This document shows positions 47,239 to 57,336 of a stretch of 64,000 bases of DNA, one piece after another. The translations under genes were made by a program, and so were the position numbers. The stretch covers positions 1,190,832 to 1,254,831 of the forward strand of contig JNVV01000004.1 in assembly GCA_000733355.1 (NCBI GenBank), given 5' to 3'. Origin of the DNA: Falciphora oryzae. Taxonomy: Eukaryota > Ascomycota > Sordariomycetes > Magnaporthales > Magnaporthaceae. The notes under the pieces were generated by a model. That model searched no databases. It worked only from the letters and a program-made list of their open reading frames with translations, and had not been told where the DNA came from. Position 1 is the stretch's first letter; the number at the start of each line of letters is the position of its first letter.

Positions 47239-50200
47239 TGGTAGCAAAGGGCGTCGATATGGAGGCGCTGTCCCCGCGGGACGCTAATGCCCAGCGTCCG
47301 CAGAGGGCGAACGATGTCAAGAACAAGGCCACGGCTCAACTCAAGGCCAACAAGGAGAAGGAACACCCACCACCGCCTCCGCCGCACGTCACGGAGCCCC
47401 CAAGCGCCGAGTGCAGAGATGGCATGGTCTACCAGGTCGGCAAGCTGCTCGGCAAGGGCGGCTTCGCCGTCTGCTACGAGGGCCAGCCCGCCGGCATGCG
47501 CAAGCGGTACGCGCTCAAGATTGTCAAGAGTGAGATGCCGCGCAAGATGGAGCAGAAGTTCCAGACGGAGCTGCAGATCCACTCCAAAATGAGGCACCAG
47601 AACATCGTGCAGTTCCACCGCGCCTTTTCCTTCGAGAGCAGCACCTACCTCGTCCTCGAGCTGTGCCCCAACGGCTCGCTGATGGACATGGTTAAGCGCC
47701 GCAAGGGCGTGACTGAGGCCGAGGTGCGCTTCTACTCGGTCCAGATCGCCGGCGCCATCAAGTACATGCACGCCAAGGGCATCATCCACCGCGACCTCAA
47801 GATGGGCAACATCTTCCTCGACAAACAGATGAACGCTAAGATCGGCGACTTTGGTCTCGCCGCTCTCCTGGTTACCGGCAAGGACATGCAGACCATCCGC
47901 CGCACCACCCTGTGCGGCACTCCCAACTACATCGCCCCCGAGATTCTGGAGAAGGGACGCAAGGGCCACGATCACAACGTCGACATCTGGAGCCTGGGCG
48001 TCATCGTCTTTGCCATGCTCACCTCCAAGCCGCCCTTCCAGTCCACCACCACCGACGAGATCTACCGCCGTGCCCGCGACCGGGACTACGAGTGGCCGAG
48101 CAGGGAGACCTCTAGCAAGATCATCAGCCAAGAGGCTAAGAACCTTGTGGCCGACATGCTGCAGGAGGCTGACAGGAGACCGGACCCGGATCAGATTGTC
48201 CAGCACCCCTTCTTCCGCTGCGGCTACATGCCGGTTCCAGAAGACATGAGCCCAAGGCTTCGGGAATACCCTCCTGAGCAGGAGCGCTTCTACAACTTCC
48301 CCAGGACCGAGACCGAGGAGGTTGAGAACCTGCGCAACCTGAAGGATATGTGCAACGCCTGCGAGGTCGGGCCCTTGTGCGAAACTCAGCGTGTCCACCG
48401 TCCCATCTGGAAGGAAATGGCGGGCGAGGAACAGGCTGGGTTGACACCCATCATCCCCCTGGCTGAAGGCATTGTCTACAGGCCATTCGAGGAGGTTGCC
48501 AAGGACGGGCGGCTGAAGCAGCGATTCTTGCCACCAACCTCGGCCTCGCCGGTCACGCCGCCACTGGACGATATCAGCCCGCTGGCACGCAACCCAATAA
48601 CGGGTGCGACTATTGTTCGCGCAGGCCCTCCCCAGAGCTTTGCGGCGCAGCAGAGGGCTCAAAACAGGCCGGCCAAGGCTGCCACCTCCACAACTGCCAC
48701 CATGACCGTGCAGGATGTTCACGAGGCCCCCGCGAGGCAATCGGCTGCTGCCCGCAGCAGAGCGAAGAGGGAAGCAGAGGAGGCGGCTGCTGCGACGGTG
48801 ACACTAACGGACAGGCTCGGACAAATGACTCTATCTCGATCTCAAAGCGCCAGGTCGGTAGAGGCCCGTGAGCAGGCAGGGACCGCGAGGACGCGTTCGA
48901 CGAGGACACAGCTTCCGACCAGCAGGACGGAGCCTGCGCTGCGCAGGGCGGCTAGTAACCCGACCCGTCCGCAGACAGCTGCAGCCCGGCGTGACGGTGT
49001 AGCGACGATATCAGGTGGAGTAGCAGCGGCACCTGGAGTACCAGCGAAGATGACGAGCATCTTCAGCCCCTCGGAGCCCGTCGAGACGGTCCCGAGCATG
49101 AAGCCAGACGTCGTTCTGGAGCGGCTGCGCAAGCTCCAGGCCGAACTCGAGCGGGCGCTGAACTCGCGGACGACAGCATTCGTCTCTACCAAGGAGAAGC
49201 CGCCGGCCACGCCGCAGATCGTGGTCAAATGGGTCGACTACACCAATAAGTTCGGTCTGGGATACGTCCTTAGTGACGGCGGCATCGGATGTATACTACG
49301 CCAGATGCCCGTCGACAACGGCGAGAAGACGGAAATCATCCCGCCCACCTACTTCCTCGTCCACGACGGCGAGAACCACGTCATTCGCCGGAAGGACCCG
49401 TCTTACCCTGACAGGCTCCAGGTCGTGCCCATGACCAGGAGCATACCGTTTTACGAACACAATGGGGAGCAGGGCTTCTCCACCCTCTACGTCAGCCCCG
49501 AAAGCTTCCGGGTCGAGCTCACCGGGGACGGCGAGGCGGCCAAGATGACGTACGGCAAGAATATCTGGGAACACCGCAGGCGCGAGAGGATTGTGCTGTG
49601 GAAGAAGTTCGCCAACTACATGCTCACCTTCAGCCGCGACTTCGACGCTGAGCTGCCGGTGCCGGCCCGCGCAGCGGACCCGACTGAGGACGTCAAGGAT
49701 GTCGTCGTCTTCTACCAGCGGTTTGGTGATGTTGGATGCTGGCTCTTCGGCGACGGGCATATCCAGTTCAACTTCCCCGACCACACCAAGATTGTAGTCG
49801 ACGCGACGGGCACGTGGTGTCACTTCTGGCACCTCACCGAGGAGGCAGCGCACAAGCTGGCCAACGAGGGCGTGCTGGACGAGACGTCGCTTGACGAGCG
49901 GACGGTGCTCTCGTACCCGCTACAGACGCTCCTCAACTTCAACGTGTCCTCGGCCAAGACGGTGCGGGCCGGCAACCCGTCGTGGCGGCGGCCCGAGATC
50001 GCGCCAGAGCTGCGCAACATCCCCGCGGCCAACGACTTCCGCCGCAAGATCGAGTTCATGCGCTCAGTCGTCCGCGAGTGGATCGCCGGCGGCGGTGTCG
50101 GGACAGGCGACAGGTCCCCCGAGGGCCGACTCCGCTGGAAGGGCTACCGCATGACGGATAGGGTCCAGGTATCCCCGGGGGCTCCCCCTGGAATGCAGAA

Positions 50201-50336
50201 GCACGTCTGGGTCACCATTGGGGGCCTCTACGGCGACTACCGAGCTACCACCTGGTTCGACCCCAAGAACCCCAACGACATCAAGCCTGACGTCGACGAG
50301 AGCACCATCCCTCGCCAGCCGAACCGGGCTGCATGA
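47235..50336 (+). CDS. Polo-like kinase (Cdc5/PLK1 type)
   Basis: A single-exon protein of 1033 residues controlling mitosis, septation and cytokinesis in this family. The kinase domain starts near residue 65: glycine loop GKGGFAVCYEG (74-84), ATP Lys95 in YALKIVK, catalytic Asp187 in HRDLK, Asp205 in DFG, and activation-loop Thr225 in TLCGTPNYIAPE. A long low-complexity linker (about 340-660) precedes the polo-box domain. Polo box 1 starts WVDYTNKFGLGY with Trp666, the Trp that contacts phosphopeptides. Polo box 2 contains DHTK (His850, Lys852), the phosphate pincer, so phospho-priming recognition should be intact. The protein is longer than PLK1 (603), as reported for filamentous fungal polo kinases. 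The ATG at 47235 is the first in frame; sequence upstream opens only through TTG. Confidence 0.96.
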   Translation: MMVAKGVDMEALSPRDANAQRPQRANDVKNKATAQLKANKEKEHPPPPPPHVTEPPSAECRDGMVYQVGKLLGKGGFAVCYEGQPAGMRKRYALKIVKSEMPRKMEQKFQTELQIHSKMRHQNIVQFHRAFSFESSTYLVLELCPNGSLMDMVKRRKGVTEAEVRFYSVQIAGAIKYMHAKGIIHRDLKMGNIFLDKQMNAKIGDFGLAALLVTGKDMQTIRRTTLCGTPNYIAPEILEKGRKGHDHNVDIWSLGVIVFAMLTSKPPFQSTTTDEIYRRARDRDYEWPSRETSSKIISQEAKNLVADMLQEADRRPDPDQIVQHPFFRCGYMPVPEDMSPRLREYPPEQERFYNFPRTETEEVENLRNLKDMCNACEVGPLCETQRVHRPIWKEMAGEEQAGLTPIIPLAEGIVYRPFEEVAKDGRLKQRFLPPTSASPVTPPLDDISPLARNPITGATIVRAGPPQSFAAQQRAQNRPAKAATSTTATMTVQDVHEAPARQSAAARSRAKREAEEAAAATVTLTDRLGQMTLSRSQSARSVEAREQAGTARTRSTRTQLPTSRTEPALRRAASNPTRPQTAAARRDGVATISGGVAAAPGVPAKMTSIFSPSEPVETVPSMKPDVVLERLRKLQAELERALNSRTTAFVSTKEKPPATPQIVVKWVDYTNKFGLGYVLSDGGIGCILRQMPVDNGEKTEIIPPTYFLVHDGENHVIRRKDPSYPDRLQVVPMTRSIPFYEHNGEQGFSTLYVSPESFRVELTGDGEAAKMTYGKNIWEHRRRERIVLWKKFANYMLTFSRDFDAELPVPARAADPTEDVKDVVVFYQRFGDVGCWLFGDGHIQFNFPDHTKIVVDATGTWCHFWHLTEEAAHKLANEGVLDETSLDERTVLSYPLQTLLNFNVSSAKTVRAGNPSWRRPEIAPELRNIPAANDFRRKIEFMRSVVREWIAGGGVGTGDRSPEGRLRWKGYRMTDRVQVSPGAPPGMQKHVWVTIGGLYGDYRATTWFDPKNPNDIKPDVDESTIPRQPNRAA

Positions 50337-51600
50337 TGTTGACGGAGCCGTTCGGTTTCTGTCACCGCGAAGCAAACAGAATGATGAGGTGGATTCTTGC
50401 AGCCCACATTGATCGGCCCTATTCTCTCTAGCCTATGTTGTTCTTGTTCCACTTTCCTCTTTTTATATACCACTCTTGGCGATTATCCCTCATTGCTGCC
50501 TCTTGGGCGGGGCAAGGGATGAAAAAATTGGCATATTCATTGCTCTTGTAGCAATGATCTTTCTTGATCTTAATCTGTTGGAGGTTATCTGCTTTTTCTT
50601 TCCTCGTCCTAGTTATGCTTCAAATCCTGACATTCGGGATCGCATGGCCAAGCTTTTGTTCTCACGGCGTCGTTCGGTTGGCTTTGGGAGGGCTTATGTT
50701 GCTCGTTTCTGTCTTTCGGCGGACTGATGGCTACTCCACCAGTCCTCCCCTCTCTCTTCACGCTTTGATGACGGCTGATTGATTGCATGGCGCATCATCG
50801 TTTTGCTTATTTTATCTACTCCCTAATCTTTTTCCCACAAGGGGCCTGTGGGAAGGCAGGGAAGCTCGTTCTGATTCTTCTAATACGTTTTTTTGACCTC
50901 TTTTCTTTTTTTTTTTTTTTTCACTTATCAGTTTCAATACTTTAAAAGGCATCGTCTTTTTTTGCTGCTCTATGCCTTGAAATGCCTCTCGATCCGTGCG
51001 CCCGCTTTGACGAAGGGTATCACTCGCGTCGTCGTGATACAAGGGGTATATTGTGATGCGTGATGATGAATTTGTGCTCCATCGGACGTAGAGATCATGC
51101 CTCTTTCAAAGAAGATATAGCTCCCGGGCTCACAGTCCCGCCGATCCCGATATCCCAATAGCGCTGTGCTCGTGGCCCCAACCAGTGAATTAAATTTGTA
51201 TTGCCAAGACTTTGATATTTAAACTGTTTTAGTGCATGTCGGTAACGGCGTTTTACACAGTTTATGACTTTTGGGAGCCGCCAAATACAAATGACAGTAG
51301 ATACTGTGTGCGCTAACTGTACTTTAACGTCCAGATTAGCAGAGAAGCACCGTTTGGATTTCGAAAAAAAAAAAAAAAAAAAAGCGACTGACGCTTAATA
51401 CACTGCCTCGTCAGTTTCAAGTCTAGTGCAAATAAATGGTACTTTTTGGTAGGAGTCGGTACTCCTGTAGGCTCGGAGATTTCCAAACGGGGTGAATAAC
51501 GATCCTTAAACCTGAGGAATCGTTTTTTTATTGTGAACCAAGAAGGAAAGGATCTATCTGCTAAAAAGAAAAGAGTATGTGAGTGAGTGAGAGAGAGAGA
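50337..51600. other. Polo kinase 3' flank passing into repeat DNA
   Basis: The first 800 bp are ordinary 3' flank with T-rich tracts (50904-50920). From about 51180 the DNA becomes AT-richer and contains a 20-A run (51364-51383); this looks like degraded transposon sequence. No gene is recognised. Confidence 0.5.
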
Positions 51601-51609
51601 GTAAGTGAG

Positions 51610-51652
51610 TATATTCAACGTCGGTATATCGGGATCTATCAGTCCCTGCCTC
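51610..51652. repeat. 43 bp repeat, copy 1 (next to GA tract)
   Basis: The segment beginning TATATTCAACGTC and ending CAGTCCCTGCCTC recurs at 63785-63827 with about four mismatches. Both copies are immediately preceded by a GA-rich tract. It abuts the broken pogo-type transposase here. Confidence 0.8.
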
Positions 51653-51659
51653 GCAAAGT

Positions 51660-52200
51660 TGATCAGGTGGCAGAGGCTGTAACCAGACGGCAAGGAGCCC
51701 TTTTTTGTCGAAGTACTGGATCCATTCCAGGCCTCGCTCGTTCGTAGTCCATCCATTGTCGCTCATTGCAATAACCCAGTCGCGTGGAAGGTCGGTTTCC
51801 GATACCAATTGGCTAGGTAGTACTGCCCCTTAACGATGATGAAAGGAGGGATCGCCCGGCCGGGAAGTTAACCCTTTGGATAACAGCAACCCATTCCCAG
51901 TTGTCAGGCTGGACTAGCTTTGCTTTGCTTCGCCCTTTGGAGTTGTAACGACTATGACAGACGAAATCATGCCCATAAGAAAGCCGGCTTCGTCGAAGTT
52001 GTAAATATCGTCATCCACGATGCCGTACTTGGCCTTAATGTTCCACACAAGGTCGAACCACGCAGAAACAACTTTAGGATTCTTCGCATTGGGCGCTCTA
52101 GTAATCCTACTTTCGGGCCCAGCGCGTGCGGAGTTCTGGGCGGCGTTGGACGAACCATACGACCAAATTCGTGGATGCCAAGAGCCCGAATCCGCGCGGT
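51660..52200 (-). pseudogene. Broken pogo/Fot1-type DDE transposase
   Basis: Fragments of a Tc1/mariner-superfamily transposase appear in the right order but in shifting frames. In - strand order they are: RRPELRTRWARK (around 52120-52160), VSAWFDLVWNIKAKYGI and DDDIYNFDEAGFLMG (around 51960-52080, containing the first catalytic Asp region), a NWEWVAVI-like segment after a stop codon, PPFIIVKGQYYLANWY only in another frame, then LPRDWVIAMSDNGWTT and ERGLEWIQYFDK (around 51715-51795). The DGHGSH part and beyond is not found; the sequence instead runs into the 43 bp repeat. The helix-turn-helix N-terminus is also missing. Several stops are at codons expected to be Gln or Tyr. No terminal inverted repeats were identified. 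Confidence 0.75.
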
Positions 52201-52696
52201 GCTGCCGAATGGTGTGCAGACGAGCGAATGGGCAGAATCCCAAGGCACCACCACGCACATGCAAGAAAGAGCAGGGCGAGGGCTTTCAGCTTGACGCGCC
52301 CAACCATCCAGCCAGCCAATGGCTTTCATGGTCATGGATGCGAGGGGCACGAAAACATCAACCGCAGGCAGCTCTGCCACGTCACTCTTTCAAAGGCGTC
52401 CTGCCCTACCACTGGACGGTGACCCTCCCGAACCCCCCAGCCTGCCTCGAAACGTCCGGCATGGGAGCCGGCTTGTCGGGCGTGCGATTTTCTTGCTGCC
52501 CCGGCACCCGCCTGCTTGTCGGCGGATTCTCGAGTCGTGCTTCTTTCTCCAGCATACATTTCTTTCCAGTCGTGCTCTGCTGTCCCACGCTCAACACTGC
52601 GAGAGGAAGAGAACTATCCAATTCTAGCCTTCTTCACATGTAATCATCATTGTGAAGAGCACAAGCGCAAGCACAATAACCGCTCACACAGTCAAC

Positions 52697-53568
52697 ATGT
52701 CAGCGGTCGTCCTACGCCCAACCTACGTGCTCGCTCCAAGCTGGGACCACCCTTTTGATGGTGGACGTATTGCATTGGGCAACATAATTATAAACCCGTT
52801 CGAGCCGCATGTATCCGTCACCAGGCTCTCCACATCCGACGATCCCCCGGCCCCGCCGTCGCACTCAATAAGCCACAAGGACTGGGAGCTGGAGACGGAT
52901 CGCATTCGCGGCGCCAGCCTCACCTTCCGGACCCAGGTCTCCAATTTTCTAAAGCTGGGCATCGGCCCCAAGATCACCAGCTCCGACAGGGTCAGGTTCA
53001 CCATGTCGGAGCTCGAAACCGTCTACTTCGGAGACGAGCCGTCGAAAGAATACATAGCGGCACGAGCCAGCCATCCCGCCGTACGGCGTATCCTCGAGAG
53101 AGCAACTGGCTGGGCGGGCCCACACCCGTCTACATGGTATCCGGCCTCAAGGCCGCGCATGGCTTCCGGCACGTTCGTGTGGCGTCATCAACCCGAGTCG
53201 TAAGCTTGGCTACCGGCACCCCAGCGGCGTCGGGGGCTGCTACCGTCGGCGCGGATGCTCAGTTGAGCGCAGAGTCGCGTCTCGACCACCAGACCACAGC
53301 AACAGTACCCATTGTCTTCGCGTACCAGCTGCTCCGGATTCAGTTGAAGGGCAGCTTCGGGGGTGAGGAGCTGGTGGTCCGGGAGCACGAGTCCTCCGCG
53401 GCGTTCCTGGGCGCGGCAGGTGATCAGGACAAGGCGGTGCCACCGGCGGCTCTGGACATAGAGGAGGTCGGACTGGAAGCACTGGCCGGCTTGGCTCAAG
53501 AACATGAACTGGACGCGCAAAGTTTGGATAGCCAGCAGGAATGGCTGTTCCAGGCTCCAAGAATTTGA
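52697..53568 (+). CDS. Accessory fungal protein of unknown function, frameshifted near 53115
   Basis: The N-terminal frame starts MSAVVLRPTYVLAPSWD and contains IALGNIIINPFEP, LKLGIGPKITSSD and MSELETVYFGDEPSKEY. About one base is missing near 53111-53121 (GC-rich GGGCGGGCCC). The continuation lies one frame over: VYMVSGLKAAHGF, then TVPIVFAYQLLRIQLKG and a C-terminal acidic part ending at 53568. I remember this pattern (ALGNI...P, LETVYF, VYMV(S/T)GLK, VFAYQLL) as a fungal family of about 250-300 residues, expanded in accessory regions; its function is unknown. No GT-AG pair reconciles the frames, so it is either a recent pseudogene or carries a sequencing error. It lies between transposon remnants. 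Confidence 0.65.
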
Positions 53569-53833
53569 GTGTGGATTCATGTGGGGTTTCTCGTGCTTCG
53601 GCCTGCCTTCGTCTTTAATTAGTTTCCCTGTTACCACCCCCTCTGTGGTCCACCTGACTGGCCTATCCCCATCTCATCCTTTTAGCGGATTTAACCACTT
53701 GACTTTGTTTAAACAGAGCCTTGTTGATCGTCATTTTCTGTTCCATTTGCATAGAGTTGAATTGGATCTCCCCAGGGTCTTTCTGCTTATATTAGCCGCA
53801 ACCTATCTCCTGCTCCACTCCTTTGATGATTGT

Positions 53834-54457
53834 TCACGAAGAATGCATGATTATCCTGTGCAAAGCCGCTTGGATACACGACAGTCTGACGTCGTTGTCC
53901 ATGTGGAAAAAGAAATTCCACGGCGCGAGATAGTGCCAGCGTTCGCTCCGGTTAACCATCTGGGTCAAGCAATCTTCTATCCTAAGCAAAGCCACCAGGC
54001 CCTCCTTTGTCCGAAGGTGTCGTTTCAGATTTTCCTTTTCACATATGTAGTCGAAGCATTGTATAACGTCTGCCACGAGGCCAGCGAAGATTGGGGTCGC
54101 AAAGGAGCACCCAGACTTCATTGCGTTTGGGTTGATTAGGTCGTAGGGGATGTTTTCGGCCAGCGTCCCGAAGCGAAGGAGGTCTGCTTTGCTGTCGTGG
54201 GGGTCCGGGTTATAGCGCCGAAGGAAATCCCCCCATTCATTGGTGCCACGGACGGCGATGACGTTGGGATCGCTGGCGGGGAATAGTTCGCGCTGGTTTA
54301 GCCCTTCGTTATTCGCAGCGGCGAAAAACAGGATGCTCCCTCCTGCGTTTCTCTTGATCTTCGTCGTGATGGCGTCGTTTATAGCCATTTTGATTTGGCG
54401 TTTCTCGCGAGAAAAGCCGAAAGACATGCTGATGATGTCTAAATCACAAACTTCAGG
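53834..54457 (-). pseudogene. C-terminal half of a subtilisin-like (S8) protease gene
   Basis: The frame enters with CDLDIISMSFGFSREKRQ and runs through LFFAAANNEGLNQRE (oxyanion Asn), FPASDPNVIAVRGTNEWGDF and SGCSFATPIFAGL, where the Ser of GCSFATP is the expected nucleophile. The catalytic Asp and His regions should lie upstream (toward 54630), but the frame is closed by stops there and then meets the left LTR at 54631. What remains is about 200 residues with a non-catalytic tail ending IIMHSS. The style matches intracellular fungal S8 domains, some of which occur in multidomain receptor-like proteins; that link is inference. It cannot be active as it stands. Confidence 0.75.
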
Positions 54458-54630
54458 GCCTGTCCTAGACTATCGGGTTTTTGGTTTTTTGACCCCCCTT
54501 GCCGGTTTTTTGGATAAGCGAGGATCGTCACAAGGGGCCCTGCAATAAAAAAAGTACCTTTATAAAAAGGCTCTTCCCAGCCACGCACCCTTTTTGCACC
54601 CACCTCCACCCCGGTATCAGCCGCCATCAA

Positions 54631-54925
54631 TGTAACAAGGGGTCAAAGACGGCTTGGAGAAAGAATCTCTAGATTGCAGATAATTTTTCTATGGGCTTAA
54701 GAGATGCTTGAGGAGGAAGGAATCTTTCGTGAAGGACATAGGAGATGGCAGGGTTTATATAGACCCTTTGTAATCCGTGCGAAGTATCGAGTTCATGATT
54801 CACATTGCCTTCCGACCTTTACCGTTTGGCTTTAGGGCCGTTGACCGCCTATGCGGGTTTTCGACCCTCCGTGAGGCCGATTTGTGATGCCGATTAGTTA
54901 GGTCCACGGGTTCTTCCGTGTGACA
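54631..54925 (-). repeat. LTR 1 (left, 3' LTR), 295 bp
   Basis: Bounded by TG...CA in either orientation (TGTAACAAGG on + and ...CCGTGTGACA). By eye it differs from LTR 3 at about 15 of 295 positions, all but one of them transitions. The flank to its left is ATCAA. Confidence 0.9.
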
Positions 54926-54940
54926 CTATCCTCCTTTTCC
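54926..54940 (-). other. Polypurine tract
   Basis: On the coding strand AGGAAAAGGAGGATAG directly precedes the LTR start TGTCACACGG, the expected position of the plus-strand primer in LTR retroelements. Confidence 0.75.
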
Positions 54941-55044
54941 TAAGGCGCGTTTCGAGACCTTCCGAGGCCCGTTTAAGGGATGCGGCCGTGCCTATGTTTT
55001 GTGGCACGCGGGGGTCCCTAGGCTTGTCGGGGTTAAGCCGATGA

Positions 55045-55200
55045 AAAGTAATAACGTGCTATTTAGATCCGTCGGTATCGAAATGCTTCCAAGGTTTTTA
55101 CGTCCAGTCCTTTTTGCGTGGGTAATTCTCCCATTGGATAAGGTAACGAACTTTCCTGCTTGTATCCATGGAATCTATAACTTTCTTTATAACGAAATCT
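55045..55200 (-). pseudogene. Chromodomain-like C-terminus of the pol polyprotein
   Basis: The frame reading FVIKKVIDSMDTSRKVRYL then IQWENYP corresponds to the (W)EVEKILDS...YLVKWKGYP chromodomain core, followed by FHRLNPDKPRDPR. A stop interrupts it between the two parts. Chromodomains of this kind direct integration into heterochromatin in related elements. Confidence 0.65.
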
Positions 55201-55715
55201 TTTATAACCGAAGGGGCTTCCCGTAGTACCTGGTTAGGGTTAGGTCGTGCCTGAATGCTAAAGCGGTAGGGTTTGATGAGGGATACGTGGAAAGCGTTAT
55301 GGATTTTTTAGGTTTTAGGTAAGGCCAGTCGTACCGCCGTAGGAGAGATAACTTTAAGGATCCGGAAGGGCCCGAGCATTTTGGCATCGAGTTTTTTGGC
55401 GGGGCGACGGGTTTTTATGTGCCGGGCGTTTAATATAACGAATTGTTTTTCGGTAAGGACCGGCGAGGGGCTTTTCCTTTTGTCGGCCTAATGCTTTATT
55501 TGTTCCCGGGCTTTTTCGAGGTGTTGTTTGGCTTTTTCGTATATTTGGGTTATTTAATGCTGGTAGAGTTGGTTTGTTGGATTGCGTATTCGTTTTGGGA
55601 GAGGGGGATTATTGGAAGTTGGGTGGTACCCGTAGTTGGCGAAAAAGGGAGTAATGGAGGTATTTGCCGAAGATATATTATTATAGGCAAATTCCGCCGT
55701 AGGTAACAGTTTGAC

Positions 55716-56270
55716 CTAGTTAGTTATTTCGTAATTTACGAAAGATTTAAGGTAGGCTTTTAGGTTTTGGTTAAGCCTTTCGGTTTGTCCATCCGTTTGA
55801 GGATGGAAGGCAGTGCTTATTTTTGGTTTAATGCCTACCAAACGGAGGAAATCTTTCCATAAGTGGCTTGTAAATTTGGAATTTTTATTAAAGATAATAT
55901 TTAGAGGCATACCGTGTAGTCGCTAGTATTTTTTGGCGAAGATGCGGATAAGGTTATCCGATTTTTTACCCTCGATTTTAAAGGGGACGAAATGCGCTAT
56001 TTTGGTAAAGGGGTTTACTATTACCTAGATTGAATCGCACCTATCGCTTAAAGGGAGGTCCGTGATGAAGTTTATAGCTACCGTCTTTTAGGGCTGGTAA
56101 TGCAGCTCTATAGGTTATAAGGGTCCAAAGGGGGCATGCTTTGGGGCTTTATTGCGTTGGCATTCCAGGCATCCCTTTACGTATTCCCGGACTTTTGCTT
56201 TGATATTGGGCTATTAAAAGTGCCGAGTAATTAATTCGAGGGTTTTATTTATACCTATATGTCCAGCGAC
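55716..56270 (-). pseudogene. Integrase remnant
   Basis: The zinc-binding part is visible as AGHIGINKTLELITRHF and GCLECQRNK (HHCC, 56130-56270) with two in-frame stops between. The core contains FTSHLWKDFLRLVGIKPK and STAFHPQTDGQTERLNQNL, a hallmark gypsy integrase segment. The catalytic Asp of the SDRG-type motif reads NKN here. Confidence 0.85.
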
Positions 56271-56733
56271 TTTTGTGTTATGTTCGGATTCGAGGACTTC
56301 CTTTTGCAGGGCTTCCGTTGGCACTTACAATCTTTTTTTATAATAAAGGAGGCTATCCTCAACTTCTTCACCTTTTTCGGGCTTTTGGAGGCGGCTTTGG
56401 TATTTGGAATCCGATATACCAGCTTGTTTAACTTTGTTAGTAAATTCCGTAGCCCATTTTAGGATTGGAATATTGTAAAGCCGGCTTGGGGATAGGAGGA
56501 AAGAAGGTGCTCCTTGCGGCAAAGCTTCTTTTATGGGGTTATTTTTTTGTCCTTCCAAGGCCGAAATTTTTGCTGGGAAGTGTTTTTTTTTGCAAGATCG
56601 TCGTAATCGGCTGATTTTTACTCCCCCCTTTTTTAGGCTTGTATTAGGGTAATCTTGATAGCATATTAGCTTTTTTATTTTGCTTTTTTAGCCGGTAGTT
56701 AATTATAAACTAATAACCAGCCAGTTGTTATGC

Positions 56734-57099
56734 CTATTTAGTTTGCTTTCGATTAAGGATTTTGGCCGTTAGGAAATATTTAAGGTTTCGGTAATCCGTA
56801 TAAACCTTTATCCGGTGCTTTGCCCCTTTGAGGTAATGCTTCCACCTAGCGAAATAATCGACGACTGCTAAAAGCTTTTTATCGTGGATTTCGTAGTTAA
56901 TTTCGGCAGGTGACATTTTGCGTGAATGGAAGGTAATGGGGTGCAGTTTGTTGGTTTCGGGGTCCTTTTGGGATAGTACCTTTTTAAGGGCAAAGTTTGA
57001 AGCGTTTATTTCGATTTGCGCCGGGAGAAACGGATCGAAATGCTGGAGTATCGGAGGCGAAACGAAAGCGACTTTAAGGGCTTCGAAGGCCTGTTCCAT
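56734..57099 (-). pseudogene. RNase H domain remnant
   Basis: Contains AFEALKVAFVSPPILQHFDP and EINASNFALKKVLSQ. The usual ETDASDFA motif has become EINASNFA, losing both Asp. YEIHDKKLLAVV and a degenerate VYTDYRNLKYF follow. Confidence 0.85.
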
Positions 57100-57336
57100 T
57101 TCGGGGGTCCATCGCTATTAGCTTTTGGGCAAGGCGTTGGCCGTCGTTATAGGCCTAACGATTTTTAAAAACCCCTTAATAAACCTCCTGTAAAAGTTGG
57201 CAAAGCCGACGAACGATTGGGAGTCCTTAAGGCAGTTAGGGGCCTTCCATTGGATGATAGCATCAACTTTGTCCTTGGACATTGCGATGCCTTCGGGTCC
57301 TATTATGTAACTAAGGAACTCGATTTCGTGTACCCT

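Noticed and set aside
47130..48740. 536-codon frame antisense to polo kinase
   Set aside because: It is a shadow of a strongly codon-biased gene and shows no domain.
52697..53203. Treating the first half of the frameshifted gene as a complete short protein
   Set aside because: The last 30 or so codons of that frame lose the family pattern, which continues immediately in the neighbouring frame (VYMVSGLK).
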